DNA of 64,000 nt from Brevibacillus centrosporus (GCF_003710815.1 NZ_RHHP01000013.1:124001-188000); one strand, 5' to 3'. Positions 7,904-16,684 are shown, numbered from the stretch's first letter. The notes: generated from the letters alone by a model not told the origin. A program made the numbers and translations.

Positions 7904-8164
7904 ATGAGCAGACGCAGACGCCCTCTAGTCGCGAACTCCCAATCCGGCCTGGACGCCTTGAAAGCACGAGTTGCTCAGGTAGCCGACCCGAATGCGGCCA
8001 AATATGAAGTCGCCCGTGAGTTGGATGTCCCGTTGCAAAAAGGATATAACGGGCAGCTTAGCTCCCATGATGCGGGCCGGATTGGGGGAAGATTGGGTGG
8101 CGGCATGGTGAAAGAAATGGTCAAAATGGGCATGCAAGCGATGCAGAACAATCAGCACCCTTAA
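7904..8164 (+). CDS. Alpha/beta-type small acid-soluble spore protein
   Basis: An 86-residue SASP. It has the germination-protease cleavage region (KYEVARELDV, matching the K-x-E-I/V-A pattern) and the second conserved block RIGGRLGGGMVKEMVKMG. Such proteins coat forespore DNA, switch it towards an A-like form and protect it from UV and heat, and are degraded at germination. ATG 7904 is chosen because AGAGGTGAT lies about six bases upstream. Forespore sigma-G control is expected, but I could not find a convincing sigma-G promoter in the 31-base gap, so it may be read from within or upstream of yfkAB. Confidence 0.93.
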   Translation: MSRRRRPLVANSQSGLDALKARVAQVADPNAAKYEVARELDVPLQKGYNGQLSSHDAGRIGGRLGGGMVKEMVKMGMQAMQNNQHP

Positions 8165-8195
8165 GGCTTGGTCCGTTTTTCTGATGAATATGACG

Positions 8196-8232
8196 AAAGA
8201 ACCCCCTGCATTTTTTGGCAGCGGGGTTCTTT
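8196..8232 (+). terminator. Terminator after the SASP gene
   Basis: AAAGAACCCC and GGGGTTCTTT form a long stem, extended by CTGC/GCAG with one bulged C, around an AT-rich loop. The T tract is short. Confidence 0.65.
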
Positions 8233-8243
8233 ACGTGACTCGT

Positions 8244-8432
8244 TTAGCGAAGTCGATCCAGCTTTTTGGCACTAGGCTTACGTGGTCCAAGCATCGTCTT
8301 GCTGATCGAGTTCACCTTGTGGAAGGAATCAAAGACGTTATCCAGCACTTCCACCAGTTCACGAATCTGCACCACTTTTCCATAGACGCCCATGAAGTGG
8401 TGTTTCACCGTTTTCCCGTTCAGTCCAAACAT
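8244..8432 (-). CDS. Small basic protein of unknown function
   Basis: A 62-residue protein that I do not recognise. The ATG has a near-perfect ribosome binding site (AGAGGAGGTG, six bases away), which is the main evidence that the gene is real. The middle (residues 20-45) is a probable amphipathic helix and the C-terminus is strongly basic (GPRKPSAKKLDRLR). It sits alone between the SASP terminator and the LysM gene terminator. A sporulation role is possible from the neighbours but is not shown by the sequence. Confidence 0.6.
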   Translation of the reverse strand: MFGLNGKTVKHHFMGVYGKVVQIRELVEVLDNVFDSFHKVNSISKTMLGPRKPSAKKLDRLR

Positions 8433-8522
8433 GGCCGCACCTCCTCTTGGTCCTCTCCTATCACCCTATGCAGAAACCCGTATAAGGGAAATCGTGAATT
8501 CAGAAAAAAATAAAGGACACAC

Positions 8523-8553
8523 AAAATGCCCGAAGGCAACTTTCGGGCATTTT
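8523..8553. terminator. Terminator downstream of the LysM gene
   Basis: ATGCCCGAA (8526-8534) pairs with TTTCGGGCAT (8541-8550). T residues follow on both strands, so it may work both ways. Confidence 0.7.
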
Positions 8554-8569
8554 CCGTACGAAGCTATCA

Positions 8570-8947
8570 TTATGTCCTTGGACGAGGGGTCGGGGTTGTA
8601 GTCGGGCGTGGACGAGGTGGTGGTGCCGGTGGACGCTCCAGATTGGTTACTCGATTTTCCACACGTGTCATTCTCGTTTCCAGCCGATCTACGCGATCAT
8701 TCAGCTTGGTGTAGTCATCGCGCAATGCATCTACTCGATACTCTACACGCGTCAAACGGCGGTCGAAATCACTCATGGGCGGCGGGGTTGGGGCAGGCGT
8801 CGCAGCTGTTGGGATGTAGATTGTCTGTCCGACGTAAATGTAATAAGGATATGCGATATTATTTACGCGGATCAATTCTTGTACAGGTACCCCAAAGCGG
8901 GCAGCGATGCTGTTGAGTGTATCACCCGCACGGACTACATAGTTCAC
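8570..8947 (-). CDS. LysM-domain protein with coiled coil and Pro-rich tail
   Basis: A 125-residue protein. Residues 1-46 form a single LysM peptidoglycan-binding domain (YVVRAGDTLNSIAARFGV ... VGQTIYIP). Residues about 58-103 form heptad-rich coiled coil (repeated RVEYRVDAL-, RVDRLETRM- and RVENRVTNL-type units), and the last 20 residues are Pro/Arg/Thr rich. No signal peptide is visible, so it may act in the forespore-coat setting, as SafA-type LysM proteins do, rather than through the Sec pathway; this is inference. It starts at GTG with AAGGAGTG upstream. Confidence 0.82.
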   Translation of the reverse strand: MNYVVRAGDTLNSIAARFGVPVQELIRVNNIAYPYYIYVGQTIYIPTAATPAPTPPPMSDFDRRLTRVEYRVDALRDDYTKLNDRVDRLETRMTRVENRVTNLERPPAPPPRPRPTTTPTPRPRT

Positions 8948-9095
8948 TCGCGATCACTCCTTCTCGGTATCCTTTCGCTATTAACCTATGCCCGCCCGCA
9001 AACGCCGAACCTAAACCAATACCCATTTTTCAGAAGAATGGTCAAACACCCAGTATATACGCCGTGCCATTTTCACCTTGCACAGGCGCGCATAC

Positions 9096-9135
9096 GAAAA
9101 AAGCCTCCAGCACCACACAGGTGCCAGAGGCTTTC
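9096..9135 (-). terminator. Terminator after the fumarase gene
   Basis: On the minus strand AAAGCCTC and GAGGCTTT enclose an inner GGCACC/GGTGC stem and are followed by TTTTTT. Confidence 0.85.
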
Positions 9136-9143
9136 CAATCTTC

Positions 9144-10676
9144 TTATTTAAATACCGGTGCAGCAAATTGCGCCAATTTTTCAAAGGAAGTCTTCTCTAC
9201 GTCTGCGTGCAAGCTGTTGCCATGCGAATCCATCGTAACGATCGCAGCAAAGCCCTTCACGCGCAGATGCCACATGGCTTCTGGAATACCGAATTCCATA
9301 AAGTCTACACCTTCTACTTTTTCCAAGCATTCTGCGTAGTACTGTGCGGCTCCACCGATTGCATTGAGGTAAACAGCTCCATGCTCACCCAGTGCTTTCA
9401 GTGTTTTTGCACCCATACCGCCTTTTCCGATAACGGCACGGATACCAAACTTTTTAATGATGTCGCCTTGATATGGCTCCTCGCGAATGGAGGTAGTCGG
9501 ACCAGCAGCTTTTACATGCCACTGGCCTGCTTCGTCTTTCAGCATAACCGGACCACAGTGGTAGATGATGCCACCGTTCAGGTCAACAGGGCAATCATTT
9601 TCCATCAAGTAGCTGTGCAGCGCATCGCGTCCTGTATGCATTTCGCCGTTGATGATTACCACGTCGCCCACTTTCAGGCTACGGATTTGCTCTTCGGAAA
9701 TAGGAGCTTGCAGGACAACCTCTCTGCGCTCTTCTTTCTCTTCAGCTGCTACCACTGAAGTCAGGTCCATTTTTACTTCTTCGTCTTTGTACAGGTAACG
9801 GAGAATTTCGCCTGTTTCCGCGTTCAGGCGTACGCCTTGGCGACGGAATGCCCAGCAGTTGTATGCTACCGATACGAAGAAGCTTGCTGGCAGACGGTTT
9901 TCTACCCCTACTTTACAGCCAAGCAAGGTAGCGTTTCCACCAAAGCCCATAGTACCGATACCCAGCTGGTTTGCGGTTTCCATGATGTAGCTTTCCAGCT
10001 CAGCCAGTTCCGGAATCGGGTTCACATCATCCACTTTGCGGAACAGCTGGTGTTTTGCCAGAGCATAGCCGGATGTGCGGTCGCCACCGATCCCTACGCC
10101 AATGAAGCCTGCAGAGCAGCCTTGACCTTGGGCTTGGTATACCGCATGCAGAATGCATTTACGGATGCCATCCAGGTTGCGGCCTACTTTGCCGAGACCT
10201 TCGAGCTCACAAGGCAGGGAGTATTGAATGTTTTTGTTCTCACAGCCGCCGCCTTTGAGGATCAGCTTGATCTCAATTTCATCTTCTTCCCATTGCTCGA
10301 AGTGAATGACAGGAGTACCAGGTCCGAGGTTGTCCCCTGTGTTTGCTCCCGTCAAGGAATCTACGGAGTTGGAACGCAGCTTCCCTGTTCTGGTCGCCTC
10401 CGCGATCATTTCCTTGATAGCCTTTTTGATAATCAGCTGGTTCACGCCAACCGGTGTTTTCACTTCAAATGTCGGCATGCCAGTATCCTGACAGATTGGA
10501 GAAACGTTTTCTTCAGCCATGACTACGTTTTGTGCAATTGTCGACAAAGAAAGCGCTGCGCGAGTGCCCAAATCTTCTTGCACTTTTGCGGCATTGACCG
10601 CACGACGTACGTCCGGTGGCAGGTTTGTGGACGTATCCGTGATCAGCTCCAGGATGCTTTGCTTCAACTTTTCCAT
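9144..10676 (-). CDS. Class I (iron-sulfur) fumarate hydratase
   Basis: A 510-residue class I hydro-lyase of the TCA cycle that interconverts fumarate and malate using an oxygen-sensitive 4Fe-4S cluster. The alpha part (residues 1-290) has the three cluster cysteines in CQDTG (C62), GGGCENKN and GQGCSAG, followed by GVGIGGDR. The beta part (about 320-510) has GDVVIINGEMHTGRDALH and the GKGGM loop. It is the fused single-chain form, like E. coli FumA/B. Tartrate dehydratases share the fold, but fumarase is the more likely activity for a lone full-length gene. AAGGGG precedes the ATG. Confidence 0.92.
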   Translation of the reverse strand: MEKLKQSILELITDTSTNLPPDVRRAVNAAKVQEDLGTRAALSLSTIAQNVVMAEENVSPICQDTGMPTFEVKTPVGVNQLIIKKAIKEMIAEATRTGKLRSNSVDSLTGANTGDNLGPGTPVIHFEQWEEDEIEIKLILKGGGCENKNIQYSLPCELEGLGKVGRNLDGIRKCILHAVYQAQGQGCSAGFIGVGIGGDRTSGYALAKHQLFRKVDDVNPIPELAELESYIMETANQLGIGTMGFGGNATLLGCKVGVENRLPASFFVSVAYNCWAFRRQGVRLNAETGEILRYLYKDEEVKMDLTSVVAAEEKEERREVVLQAPISEEQIRSLKVGDVVIINGEMHTGRDALHSYLMENDCPVDLNGGIIYHCGPVMLKDEAGQWHVKAAGPTTSIREEPYQGDIIKKFGIRAVIGKGGMGAKTLKALGEHGAVYLNAIGGAAQYYAECLEKVEGVDFMEFGIPEAMWHLRVKGFAAIVTMDSHGNSLHADVEKTSFEKLAQFAAPVFK

Positions 10677-10729
10677 CTATGACGCCCCTTTTGACGAAGT
10701 GGTGTGATTGGTATCATAAACCGCCTATT

Positions 10730-10758
10730 ATTATAGCACACGCTATCTCCCCTGTCCG
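10730..10758 (-). promoter_or_regulatory. Candidate promoter of the fumarase gene
   Basis: On the minus strand CGGACA (10758-10753) and a perfect TATAAT (10735-10730) are 17 bases apart. Confidence 0.6.
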
Positions 10759-10779
10759 TAGATTGTGCGGGAAGAAGTG

Positions 10780-10805
10780 TGAAACATTTGCTGAAGCTCT
10801 TCGTC
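10780..10805 (+). promoter_or_regulatory. ECF sigma-type promoter (TGAAAC-N16-CGTC)
   Basis: TGAAAC at 10780-10785 and CGTC at 10802-10805 are exactly 16 bases apart, the pattern used by Bacillus cell-envelope ECF sigma factors (SigW/SigM/SigX group). It is 50 bases upstream of the beta-propeller gene and no good sigma-A promoter was seen in the gap. Confidence 0.65.
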
Positions 10806-10855
10806 TTATAGACAGTGAACTACAGAGAAACAAAAAAACGAATAGGGGGAATACG

Positions 10856-12784
10856 ATGAAAAAAAGCTGGCGCGCTCTGCTCGTCGCTGCAAGCTTTACG
10901 CTGGCGATCATCCCGTTGTTCGGGGGAAATGGCGCGATGGGAGAAGAAGCACCACCCCATCCCAAGGAAGGCCTCCCCGTTGTCGGATCCTACACTCAGC
11001 TGAAAAAGCTGTTGGAGACTCAATGGCAAAACCAAAACACCATCGTTTACGCACCTGTCATGGAGTCAGCCGCGGTCTCTGCCGCTCCGCAAGCAAAGAC
11101 AAGGGAGGCTTCCCTTGATTATTCGACGACCAACACGCAGGTGCAAGGAGTAGACGAAGCGGACATCGTCAAAACAGACGGTTCTCACATCTATCAAGCG
11201 ACTGCCCAGGAAGTGCGAATCATCCAGGCGTACCCGGCCACCCGTATGAAAATCAGCAGCCGCATCACCTACGACAACGGACTCTTTCATCCTGTAGAGC
11301 TGTATGTAGATGGCGATCAGCTGGTCGTTATCGGTCAAAATAGGGAGTCCGTCAACCAGCCGGCTCCTTTCGTTTCCAAACGAAGACTTCCTACCTATCA
11401 CGAAAAGCAAACGGTCAAAGCCATGATTTACGACATCCGTGACAAGTCCCACCCACAATTGACCCGTCAGGTGGAGGTAGAAGGCCAATACCTCACTTCT
11501 CGTAAAATTGGTCCGAACCTATACGTAACGGCCAATCAGTATGTAAACACGTACGAGATCTTCGAGGGCAAAGAGGAGTTTCCCGGCCCTCTCTATCGGG
11601 ACAGTGCCCAGAGTGATCAGTATCAAACGGTTCCCTATTCGGACATCCGCTACTTCCCTGAAAACGTTCAGCCCGACTATTTAATGGTAGCTGGTGTCAA
11701 TCTGGATCGCCCGCAGCAAAAAATGTACTTGCACACGTATCTGGGTGCTGGGGAAAATGTGTATGCTTCCACAGATCGTCTGTATGTAGCCGTCACAGAG
11801 TATGAAGCCCCCTCGAAAAATGCACAGACAGCTCAGTTCATGCCGGTACCGCTGAAGTCCGATACTACCGTCTATCGCTTTGGAATGGCAGACGGTTTGC
11901 TAACGTACTCAGGAAAAGGAACCGTTCCTGGCCGTATTCTCAACCAGTTTTCCCTCGACGAGCACGACGGGTACCTGCGCATCGCAACGACTACCGGGGA
12001 CATGTGGCGTACGGATGAAAACACGTCCAAAAACAATCTGTACGTGCTAGACCAGAAGCTGCAGACATATGGGAAGCTGGAAGGCATCGCCCCCGGCGAG
12101 CGCATTTTCTCCGTTCGTTTCATAGGAAACCGCGCTTACATGGTCACCTTTAAAAAGGTAGATCCTCTGTTTGTCATCGATCTGGCGAAGCCGTCTTCTC
12201 CATCTATCCTTGGTGCTCTGAAAATTCCTGGATACAGTGATTACTTGCATCCGTATGATGAAAATCATATCATCGGCTTCGGGAAGGACGCGGAATCGGA
12301 CAAGGATATGGCTTTCTATCAGGGGATGAAGATCGCGCTCTTCGATGTGACCGACGTCAAACATCCAAAAGAGCAGTACAAGACCGTCATCGGCGACCGC
12401 GGGACAGATTCTGAGCTTTTGGCGAACCACAAAGCTCTCCTCTTTTCCAAGGAAAAAGAGCTGCTCGCCTTCCCTGTGACCGTCATGGAATGGACTGCTG
12501 AGCAGAAGGCCCAAAACGACATTCACGCATATGGACAGTTTGCCTTCCAAGGAGCGTATGTCTACCAATTGAATCTGAAATCTGGCTTTACGCTCCAAAG
12601 TAAGATTACCCATCTGTCTGATGAAGAAATGAAAAAATCAGGCGACGGCTGGTATAACAGCCAGAACAATATCAATCGGATTCTCACCATCAACGACACG
12701 CTCTACACGGTCTCTGAAGGGAAAGTGATGGCCCAGGATCTATCTGGCAAACGCCAGCTCGCTACTCTTCCTCTGACGAAATAA
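10856..12784 (+). CDS. Secreted beta-propeller domain protein
   Basis: A 642-residue exported protein. Residues 1-30 form a Sec signal peptide (MKKSWR, then a hydrophobic stretch to about residue 27), and the mature part matches the secreted C-terminal beta-propeller family. The conserved entry NTQVQGVDEADIVKTDG is near residue 95, after which come repeated blades with YVAVTEY-, IPGYSDYLHPYDENHIIGFG- and LFDVTD-type strands. The family has no proven biochemical role. ATG 10856 is used because AGGGGGA lies five bases upstream and the signal peptide begins there. The ECF-type promoter upstream suggests induction by envelope stress, possibly by the sigma factor encoded at 35095-35619. Confidence 0.85.
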   Translation: MKKSWRALLVAASFTLAIIPLFGGNGAMGEEAPPHPKEGLPVVGSYTQLKKLLETQWQNQNTIVYAPVMESAAVSAAPQAKTREASLDYSTTNTQVQGVDEADIVKTDGSHIYQATAQEVRIIQAYPATRMKISSRITYDNGLFHPVELYVDGDQLVVIGQNRESVNQPAPFVSKRRLPTYHEKQTVKAMIYDIRDKSHPQLTRQVEVEGQYLTSRKIGPNLYVTANQYVNTYEIFEGKEEFPGPLYRDSAQSDQYQTVPYSDIRYFPENVQPDYLMVAGVNLDRPQQKMYLHTYLGAGENVYASTDRLYVAVTEYEAPSKNAQTAQFMPVPLKSDTTVYRFGMADGLLTYSGKGTVPGRILNQFSLDEHDGYLRIATTTGDMWRTDENTSKNNLYVLDQKLQTYGKLEGIAPGERIFSVRFIGNRAYMVTFKKVDPLFVIDLAKPSSPSILGALKIPGYSDYLHPYDENHIIGFGKDAESDKDMAFYQGMKIALFDVTDVKHPKEQYKTVIGDRGTDSELLANHKALLFSKEKELLAFPVTVMEWTAEQKAQNDIHAYGQFAFQGAYVYQLNLKSGFTLQSKITHLSDEEMKKSGDGWYNSQNNINRILTINDTLYTVSEGKVMAQDLSGKRQLATLPLTK

Positions 12785-12864
12785 AGGCAACTCTCTGTCA
12801 TGCTGACAGGTTCTGTGCTAAGATGGATGAGTAGAAGCAGCTGGGAAGAGAGGGTGTCAACTCC

Positions 12865-13554
12865 GTGGATTATTTGAATCTGAATCTGACATCAACTTTG
12901 GCGGGGGTTGCGGTCGTGCTCGTGGTCATGTTTATCCGACTGCATTGGCCTTTCCGCTTTCAATATATGGCCAATCTGAACAAGCGGCGCGCAAATGTCA
13001 GGCTCCGCTGGCTGGATGCCTCGTACCGAAAAAATCGTTCGCGCGCAGTCGCTATGCTGGATAAATCCACCCATGAAATCATGACGGGCAATTATGAACT
13101 AGCGGAAAAGTTCATCGTACAGGGAATTCATGTTTGCAAAGATCAGCCCTCCCTGTTCAACCAAGCCATGATTCACTATTTGTTCTACAACCTGGCCATC
13201 GTCTACTATTCCTCCGGTCGCTACAGCGAAGCGCTGGAAGTCGCTTTTCGCATCTATCAGCGCGATCAAGGCATGACAGATTCGCTGGCGCTCATCGCTT
13301 GTTCGCACGCTCGTCTGGGAGAAGTTGAAAGTGCGTGGGAAGCCTATCAGCTGATCGCTTCCAAACGCTCTGGCCGTGAATGGAGACTATTTTGTCTGGC
13401 TGAGATCGAAGCAGCAAAAGGAAATTACGAACGCGCCCTCACCCACCTGCGTCAATTAATGGGCAAATCTTCATCCAGTTTTCTGCATTTGAACCGTACT
13501 GAGCTGGAGAAACGTTTGGAAGAATGGCAAAAAGCATCCACGCAAGCAGGATAG
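12865..13554 (+). CDS. Membrane-anchored tetratricopeptide-repeat protein
   Basis: A 229-residue protein with one N-terminal transmembrane segment (residues 8-25, STLAGVAVVLVVMFI) and a cytoplasmic helical part. The helical part has TPR-like pairs: residues 70-90 (THEIMTGNYELAEKF), 105-130 (YNLAIVYYSSGRYSEALEV), 140-165 and 180-205. It is probably a scaffold protein; no partner can be named. It starts at GTG with AGAGGG upstream. It is 80 bases after the beta-propeller gene with no strong terminator between, so it may be in the same transcript. Confidence 0.78.
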   Translation: MDYLNLNLTSTLAGVAVVLVVMFIRLHWPFRFQYMANLNKRRANVRLRWLDASYRKNRSRAVAMLDKSTHEIMTGNYELAEKFIVQGIHVCKDQPSLFNQAMIHYLFYNLAIVYYSSGRYSEALEVAFRIYQRDQGMTDSLALIACSHARLGEVESAWEAYQLIASKRSGREWRLFCLAEIEAAKGNYERALTHLRQLMGKSSSSFLHLNRTELEKRLEEWQKASTQAG

Positions 13555-13579
13555 CAAATAGGAGTCAATTGGAATCACA

Positions 13580-13612
13580 AGCCGCACAATCGTTTTGGCT
13601 GTGCGGTTTTTC
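13580..13612 (+). terminator. Terminator after the TPR protein gene
   Basis: CCGCACA (13582-13588) and TGTGCGG (13600-13606) enclose an 11-base loop and are followed by TTTTT. Confidence 0.85.
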
Positions 13613-13761
13613 CTTTGTTTGGAGGCGAATTTTTGCTGCGTCAATGCGCTCCCATAAGTTCCTAGCAAATGTGGAATTCTTGTAAGAAGGGGTTACATAT
13701 TTCTCCCGTATGTACACCCTATACTGTTTGGCAGATAAGCACGAAAGAGAGGGTCAACTCT

Positions 13762-14388
13762 ATGAAAAAGTTCGATGTATCCATTCTCACTGTATCCGTA
13801 TTAATCCTCGGCCTCGCTGTCATCGGCGTGTCTCAAGCAAAAGGTACTGGGACAGCTTCTTCCGATCCAGTGGTAGCCAAGATTGGTGATACCACGATTA
13901 CTCAAAATCAAGTATATGATTCCATCAAGCTCAAATCGGGTCCGAACGCCATGACACAGCTGGTAGCTGCTGAGCTTTACCGACTCGAAGGAAAAGCCCA
14001 AGGCGTTACCGTGACTGATGAGGAACTGGACAAAGTCATTAACCCGATTAAGGAAAAGCTGGGCACGGCAGATAAATTCCAGGAGTACCTGGACGGAAAA
14101 GGCGCGACGGAAGCCGAGTTCCGTGAGAAGACGCGCTTGATCATCCTGCGTGACAAGCTGCTCGAGAAAGCTTTCCCTGTCACCGAGGACCAAATCAAGG
14201 CCTACTATGAGAAAAATAAGGACAAGTATGAAAAGCAAACACTGGAACAAGCTCGTCCTGACATTACCGAAAAAGTAAAAGATAAAAACAGAAGAGCCAA
14301 CATCGACAAATGGCTGGAAGATCTGCACAAGAAATACAACGTCGAAATCCTCGATCCGGCTCTTGTAGAGAAAGAGAAGAAAAAATAA
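13762..14388 (+). CDS. SurA N-terminal domain protein (PrsA-like foldase without PPIase domain)
   Basis: A 208-residue exported or membrane-anchored protein. Residues 7-26 are hydrophobic (signal anchor or signal peptide), and residues 37-200 follow the SurA/PrsA N-terminal chaperone pattern: VVAKIGDTTITQNQVYDSI, then the helical TVTDEELDKVINPIKEKLG and ATEAEFREKTRLIILRDKLLEK segments. The parvulin domain is missing and there is no lipobox, so it is a short foldase-like chaperone rather than PrsA itself. ATG 13762 follows AGAGAGGG. A -10-like TATACT lies at 13720-13725. It is monocistronic and ends at a strong shared terminator. Confidence 0.82.
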   Translation: MKKFDVSILTVSVLILGLAVIGVSQAKGTGTASSDPVVAKIGDTTITQNQVYDSIKLKSGPNAMTQLVAAELYRLEGKAQGVTVTDEELDKVINPIKEKLGTADKFQEYLDGKGATEAEFREKTRLIILRDKLLEKAFPVTEDQIKAYYEKNKDKYEKQTLEQARPDITEKVKDKNRRANIDKWLEDLHKKYNVEILDPALVEKEKKK

Positions 14389-14397
14389 GCACCCACA

Positions 14398-14446
14398 ATA
14401 AAAAGACTTGTGTCGGCGAGAAGTGTCAGCCGTCCAAGTCTTTTTG
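14398..14446. terminator. Bidirectional terminator between SurA-N and MBL genes
   Basis: AAAAAGACTTG and CAAGTCTTTTT form an 11-bp stem around a 24-base loop. Runs of T follow on both strands. Confidence 0.85.
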
Positions 14447-14450
14447 CTTG

Positions 14451-15140
14451 CTATCCGCGAACGATCGTCAGGATCTCTTGTATAAAAGGGACGATATTCC
14501 CTTTCAAAATCGGTCCGTGTCCTGTCGCCAATATTTCGATGGGCCAATCCAGCAAAATTTCCAGACCTTCCGCATACTCAACAGCGCGCTCCGGCTCTTT
14601 TGCCTTCCACATCTGAATATATTGCTTATACGCCTCGCGATCGTCGGGCAGATCCCCTTCCACGCTGCCAAGCTCCGCATCCGGAAAACAAAGGTGATCG
14701 CCTGTAAAGCAGACCTTCGATTGCGGGTCGAATAAGGCGACAGATCCTTCTGTGTGATAGGACAATTGTCGAAAACGAAGCGATGGAAGATCTCCCCCAG
14801 AACCGGTAAACGTATGGCCGAACATCGTTTGGGAAAAATCGTCCAGCTCGTAGTAATCATCCAGATGAATCCAGTTGATCCGGGATGGAAACAAGTCGGC
14901 GTTGCCGATATGATCAGGGTGGCGATGGGTAAAGTATACATACTCTATTTTTTCTGCCGATGCCCCGATATCCTCAAGCGATTTTTGAAAAAAGGCCCGA
15001 TGCTTCCGCAATTGGGAATCAATCAACACAAACGCGTCACCCTGTTTGATCACATAGCTATTGATGTAGCTTTTCCATGCTTCTTCATAGGTGATGATCG
15101 CCCAGGTGGAGTCTGCGATCGGTGCAACCACATTGGTCAT
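14451..15140 (-). CDS. Metallo-beta-lactamase fold hydrolase
   Basis: A 229-residue MBL-fold protein. The metal motif is HxHxDH: THRHPDHIGN supplies H72, H74, D76 and H77. Further ligands are probably the histidine in LSYHTEGS, the aspartate in CFTGDH and the histidine in TGHGP. The spacing suits a two-metal hydrolase such as a glyoxalase II-like thioesterase or lactonase; the substrate is not determined. AGGAGAG lies upstream of the ATG. It is followed by the shared terminator. Confidence 0.85.
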   Translation of the reverse strand: MTNVVAPIADSTWAIITYEEAWKSYINSYVIKQGDAFVLIDSQLRKHRAFFQKSLEDIGASAEKIEYVYFTHRHPDHIGNADLFPSRINWIHLDDYYELDDFSQTMFGHTFTGSGGDLPSLRFRQLSYHTEGSVALFDPQSKVCFTGDHLCFPDAELGSVEGDLPDDREAYKQYIQMWKAKEPERAVEYAEGLEILLDWPIEILATGHGPILKGNIVPFIQEILTIVRG

Positions 15141-15224
15141 GCCTCCATCTCTCCTCTCCTCCCAGATTCAGTTCCTTACACCTATTATACACAATCATAA
15201 GCTCGCGTGCTTTCGCCAATAAAC

Positions 15225-16016
15225 TTAGCGAACGATCGCCTCTTCGCCGAGACTGATCCAGGAACGTCCCTGCGAACGGTGGATATTTACGCTCACTCCG
15301 AAAAACCGTGACAGCTCGTCCGTTGTCAGAACCTGATCGTTCTCACCTGCCTGATACACTTTGCCATCCTTTAAGAGCAGGGTGTGGGTAAAGCAAGGCA
15401 AAATTTCTTCGATATGATGGGTGACGTACACCAGTGCCGGTCCGCCCGGTTGTTTTGCGATCTGCTCGATCATGGCGAGCAGCTGCTCTCGAGACAGCAA
15501 ATCGAGTCCTGTACATGGCTCGTCCAAAATCAACAGACGAGGCTTGGCCATGAGCGCACGGGCGATCAGCACTTTTTGCCGCTCCCCTTGGGAGAGAGCG
15601 CCGTATGGCCGATTCTTCAAATGCACACAGCGAAACATCTCGAGCAGCTCCTGTGCCTGCTGCTTGTCCTCCACTGTTGGAGCTGTGTACAGGCCAATCG
15701 TCGCTTCCCTGCCGCTCAGAATCACGCGAAAGGCCGTCTCATGCTCGTGAAGCTGTGACATCAGCGACGTGCTCACCCACCCGATTGATTTGCGAACCTC
15801 CCGCAGGTCAACGGTTCCGTAGAGATTGTCCAGAACACTGACTTCCCCTTTTGTCGGCCATGTGTATCCACTGATAATTTTCAGTAGACTCGTTTTTCCG
15901 GAACCGTTTAACCCTACCAGACACCAGTGCTCCCCTTCACTGACCTGCCAGTTAATCTGGTCCAGGATAGTCGTCTCATCGCGCTGCCAGCTGACATTTT
16001 TCACATCGATAATCAT
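15225..16016 (-). CDS. Stand-alone ABC ATPase (YlmA-like)
   Basis: A 263-residue ABC ATPase with Walker A GLNGSGKTS (residues about 35-43), signature LSQGERQK, Walker B LLILDEP and H-loop VTHH. No membrane subunit lies beside it, and the sequence resembles B. subtilis YlmA, which is also an orphan ATPase; the true partner or role is unknown. GGAG precedes the ATG. It ends 84 bases upstream of the MBL gene on the same strand with no clear terminator between, so the two could be co-transcribed. Confidence 0.82.
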   Translation of the reverse strand: MIIDVKNVSWQRDETTILDQINWQVSEGEHWCLVGLNGSGKTSLLKIISGYTWPTKGEVSVLDNLYGTVDLREVRKSIGWVSTSLMSQLHEHETAFRVILSGREATIGLYTAPTVEDKQQAQELLEMFRCVHLKNRPYGALSQGERQKVLIARALMAKPRLLILDEPCTGLDLLSREQLLAMIEQIAKQPGGPALVYVTHHIEEILPCFTHTLLLKDGKVYQAGENDQVLTTDELSRFFGVSVNIHRSQGRSWISLGEEAIVR

Positions 16017-16195
16017 GATTTCTCCACTCCTGTCTCTCTCTATGTGTCCCGTAATGTTCTGATTATTACGAGTATAACCGTCATTTCCTGATCGATCAAT
16101 TCATTTTGTACCACGAGAGAGCTTGAATTCGACAAGCTTCTGCTTCAAATAGTAATGGTCCTGACTTGATTGATTGCACGTAAACACGGAATAAA

Positions 16196-16235
16196 GAAAA
16201 CCTCCGTGCATAAACGCACATGGAGGCTTTCTGGT
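16196..16235 (-). terminator. Terminator of the M20/DUF3100 operon
   Basis: On the minus strand GCCTCC and GGAGG form the outer stem and TGTGC/GCAC the inner, followed by TTTTCTTT. Confidence 0.8.
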
Positions 16236-16246
16236 CATTCCTGAAA

Positions 16247-16684
16247 TTAGAACTTCCCTTGGATCTTAAAGATAATTTCTGCAAAGAGGGTGGCGAAAAG
16301 GAATGTTCCCGTGAACACTACCAGGGAAACGACTACAATTCTCCAGCTGAGCTGTTTGAACAAGTGAATATCTTTCCCCAGAGACAGCCCTGCGTAGGCA
16401 AGGATCGGTGTCGCAAGCGCCAGCAGATTGATTTTACCGATAGCAGCGGCGGTGAATGCATTCCCCGGGAAGAAGGGAGACGTTGCAATCATCGCGAACA
16501 AGGAAATCCACACGATGACCGGCGACTTGAAGGGCAGAATTTTCGTGAAACCCATCCCAATCACTGTAATGAGTGCCAGCAAAAGAATACCTGGCAGCGA
16601 TTCCATCGGAGGCACCTGATAGCCAATCCAGTTACCTATGAGTGCAATTACGCCAATGAGTAAGATCGTCAGTATTTGATTCAT
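16247..16684 (-). CDS. Small membrane protein partnered with DUF3100 protein
   Basis: A 145-residue, almost wholly hydrophobic protein with four to five transmembrane helices (about 5-20, 30-47, 53-70, 80-97, 108-130). I do not recognise a named family with certainty. Its ATG overlaps the stop of the DUF3100 gene (ATGA), so translation is coupled and the two proteins probably form one membrane complex. The upstream amidohydrolase points to uptake of a peptide-like or acylated amino acid substrate; that is inference from operon structure only. Confidence 0.75.
   Translation of the reverse strand: MNQILTILLIGVIALIGNWIGYQVPPMESLPGILLLALITVIGMGFTKILPFKSPVIVWISLFAMIATSPFFPGNAFTAAAIGKINLLALATPILAYAGLSLGKDIHLFKQLSWRIVVVSLVVFTGTFLFATLFAEIIFKIQGKF

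Noticed and set aside
9837-10682. A 281-codon plus-strand frame opposite the fumarase gene
   Set aside because: Antisense shadow with no ribosome binding site; the fumarase frame has complete cluster motifs.
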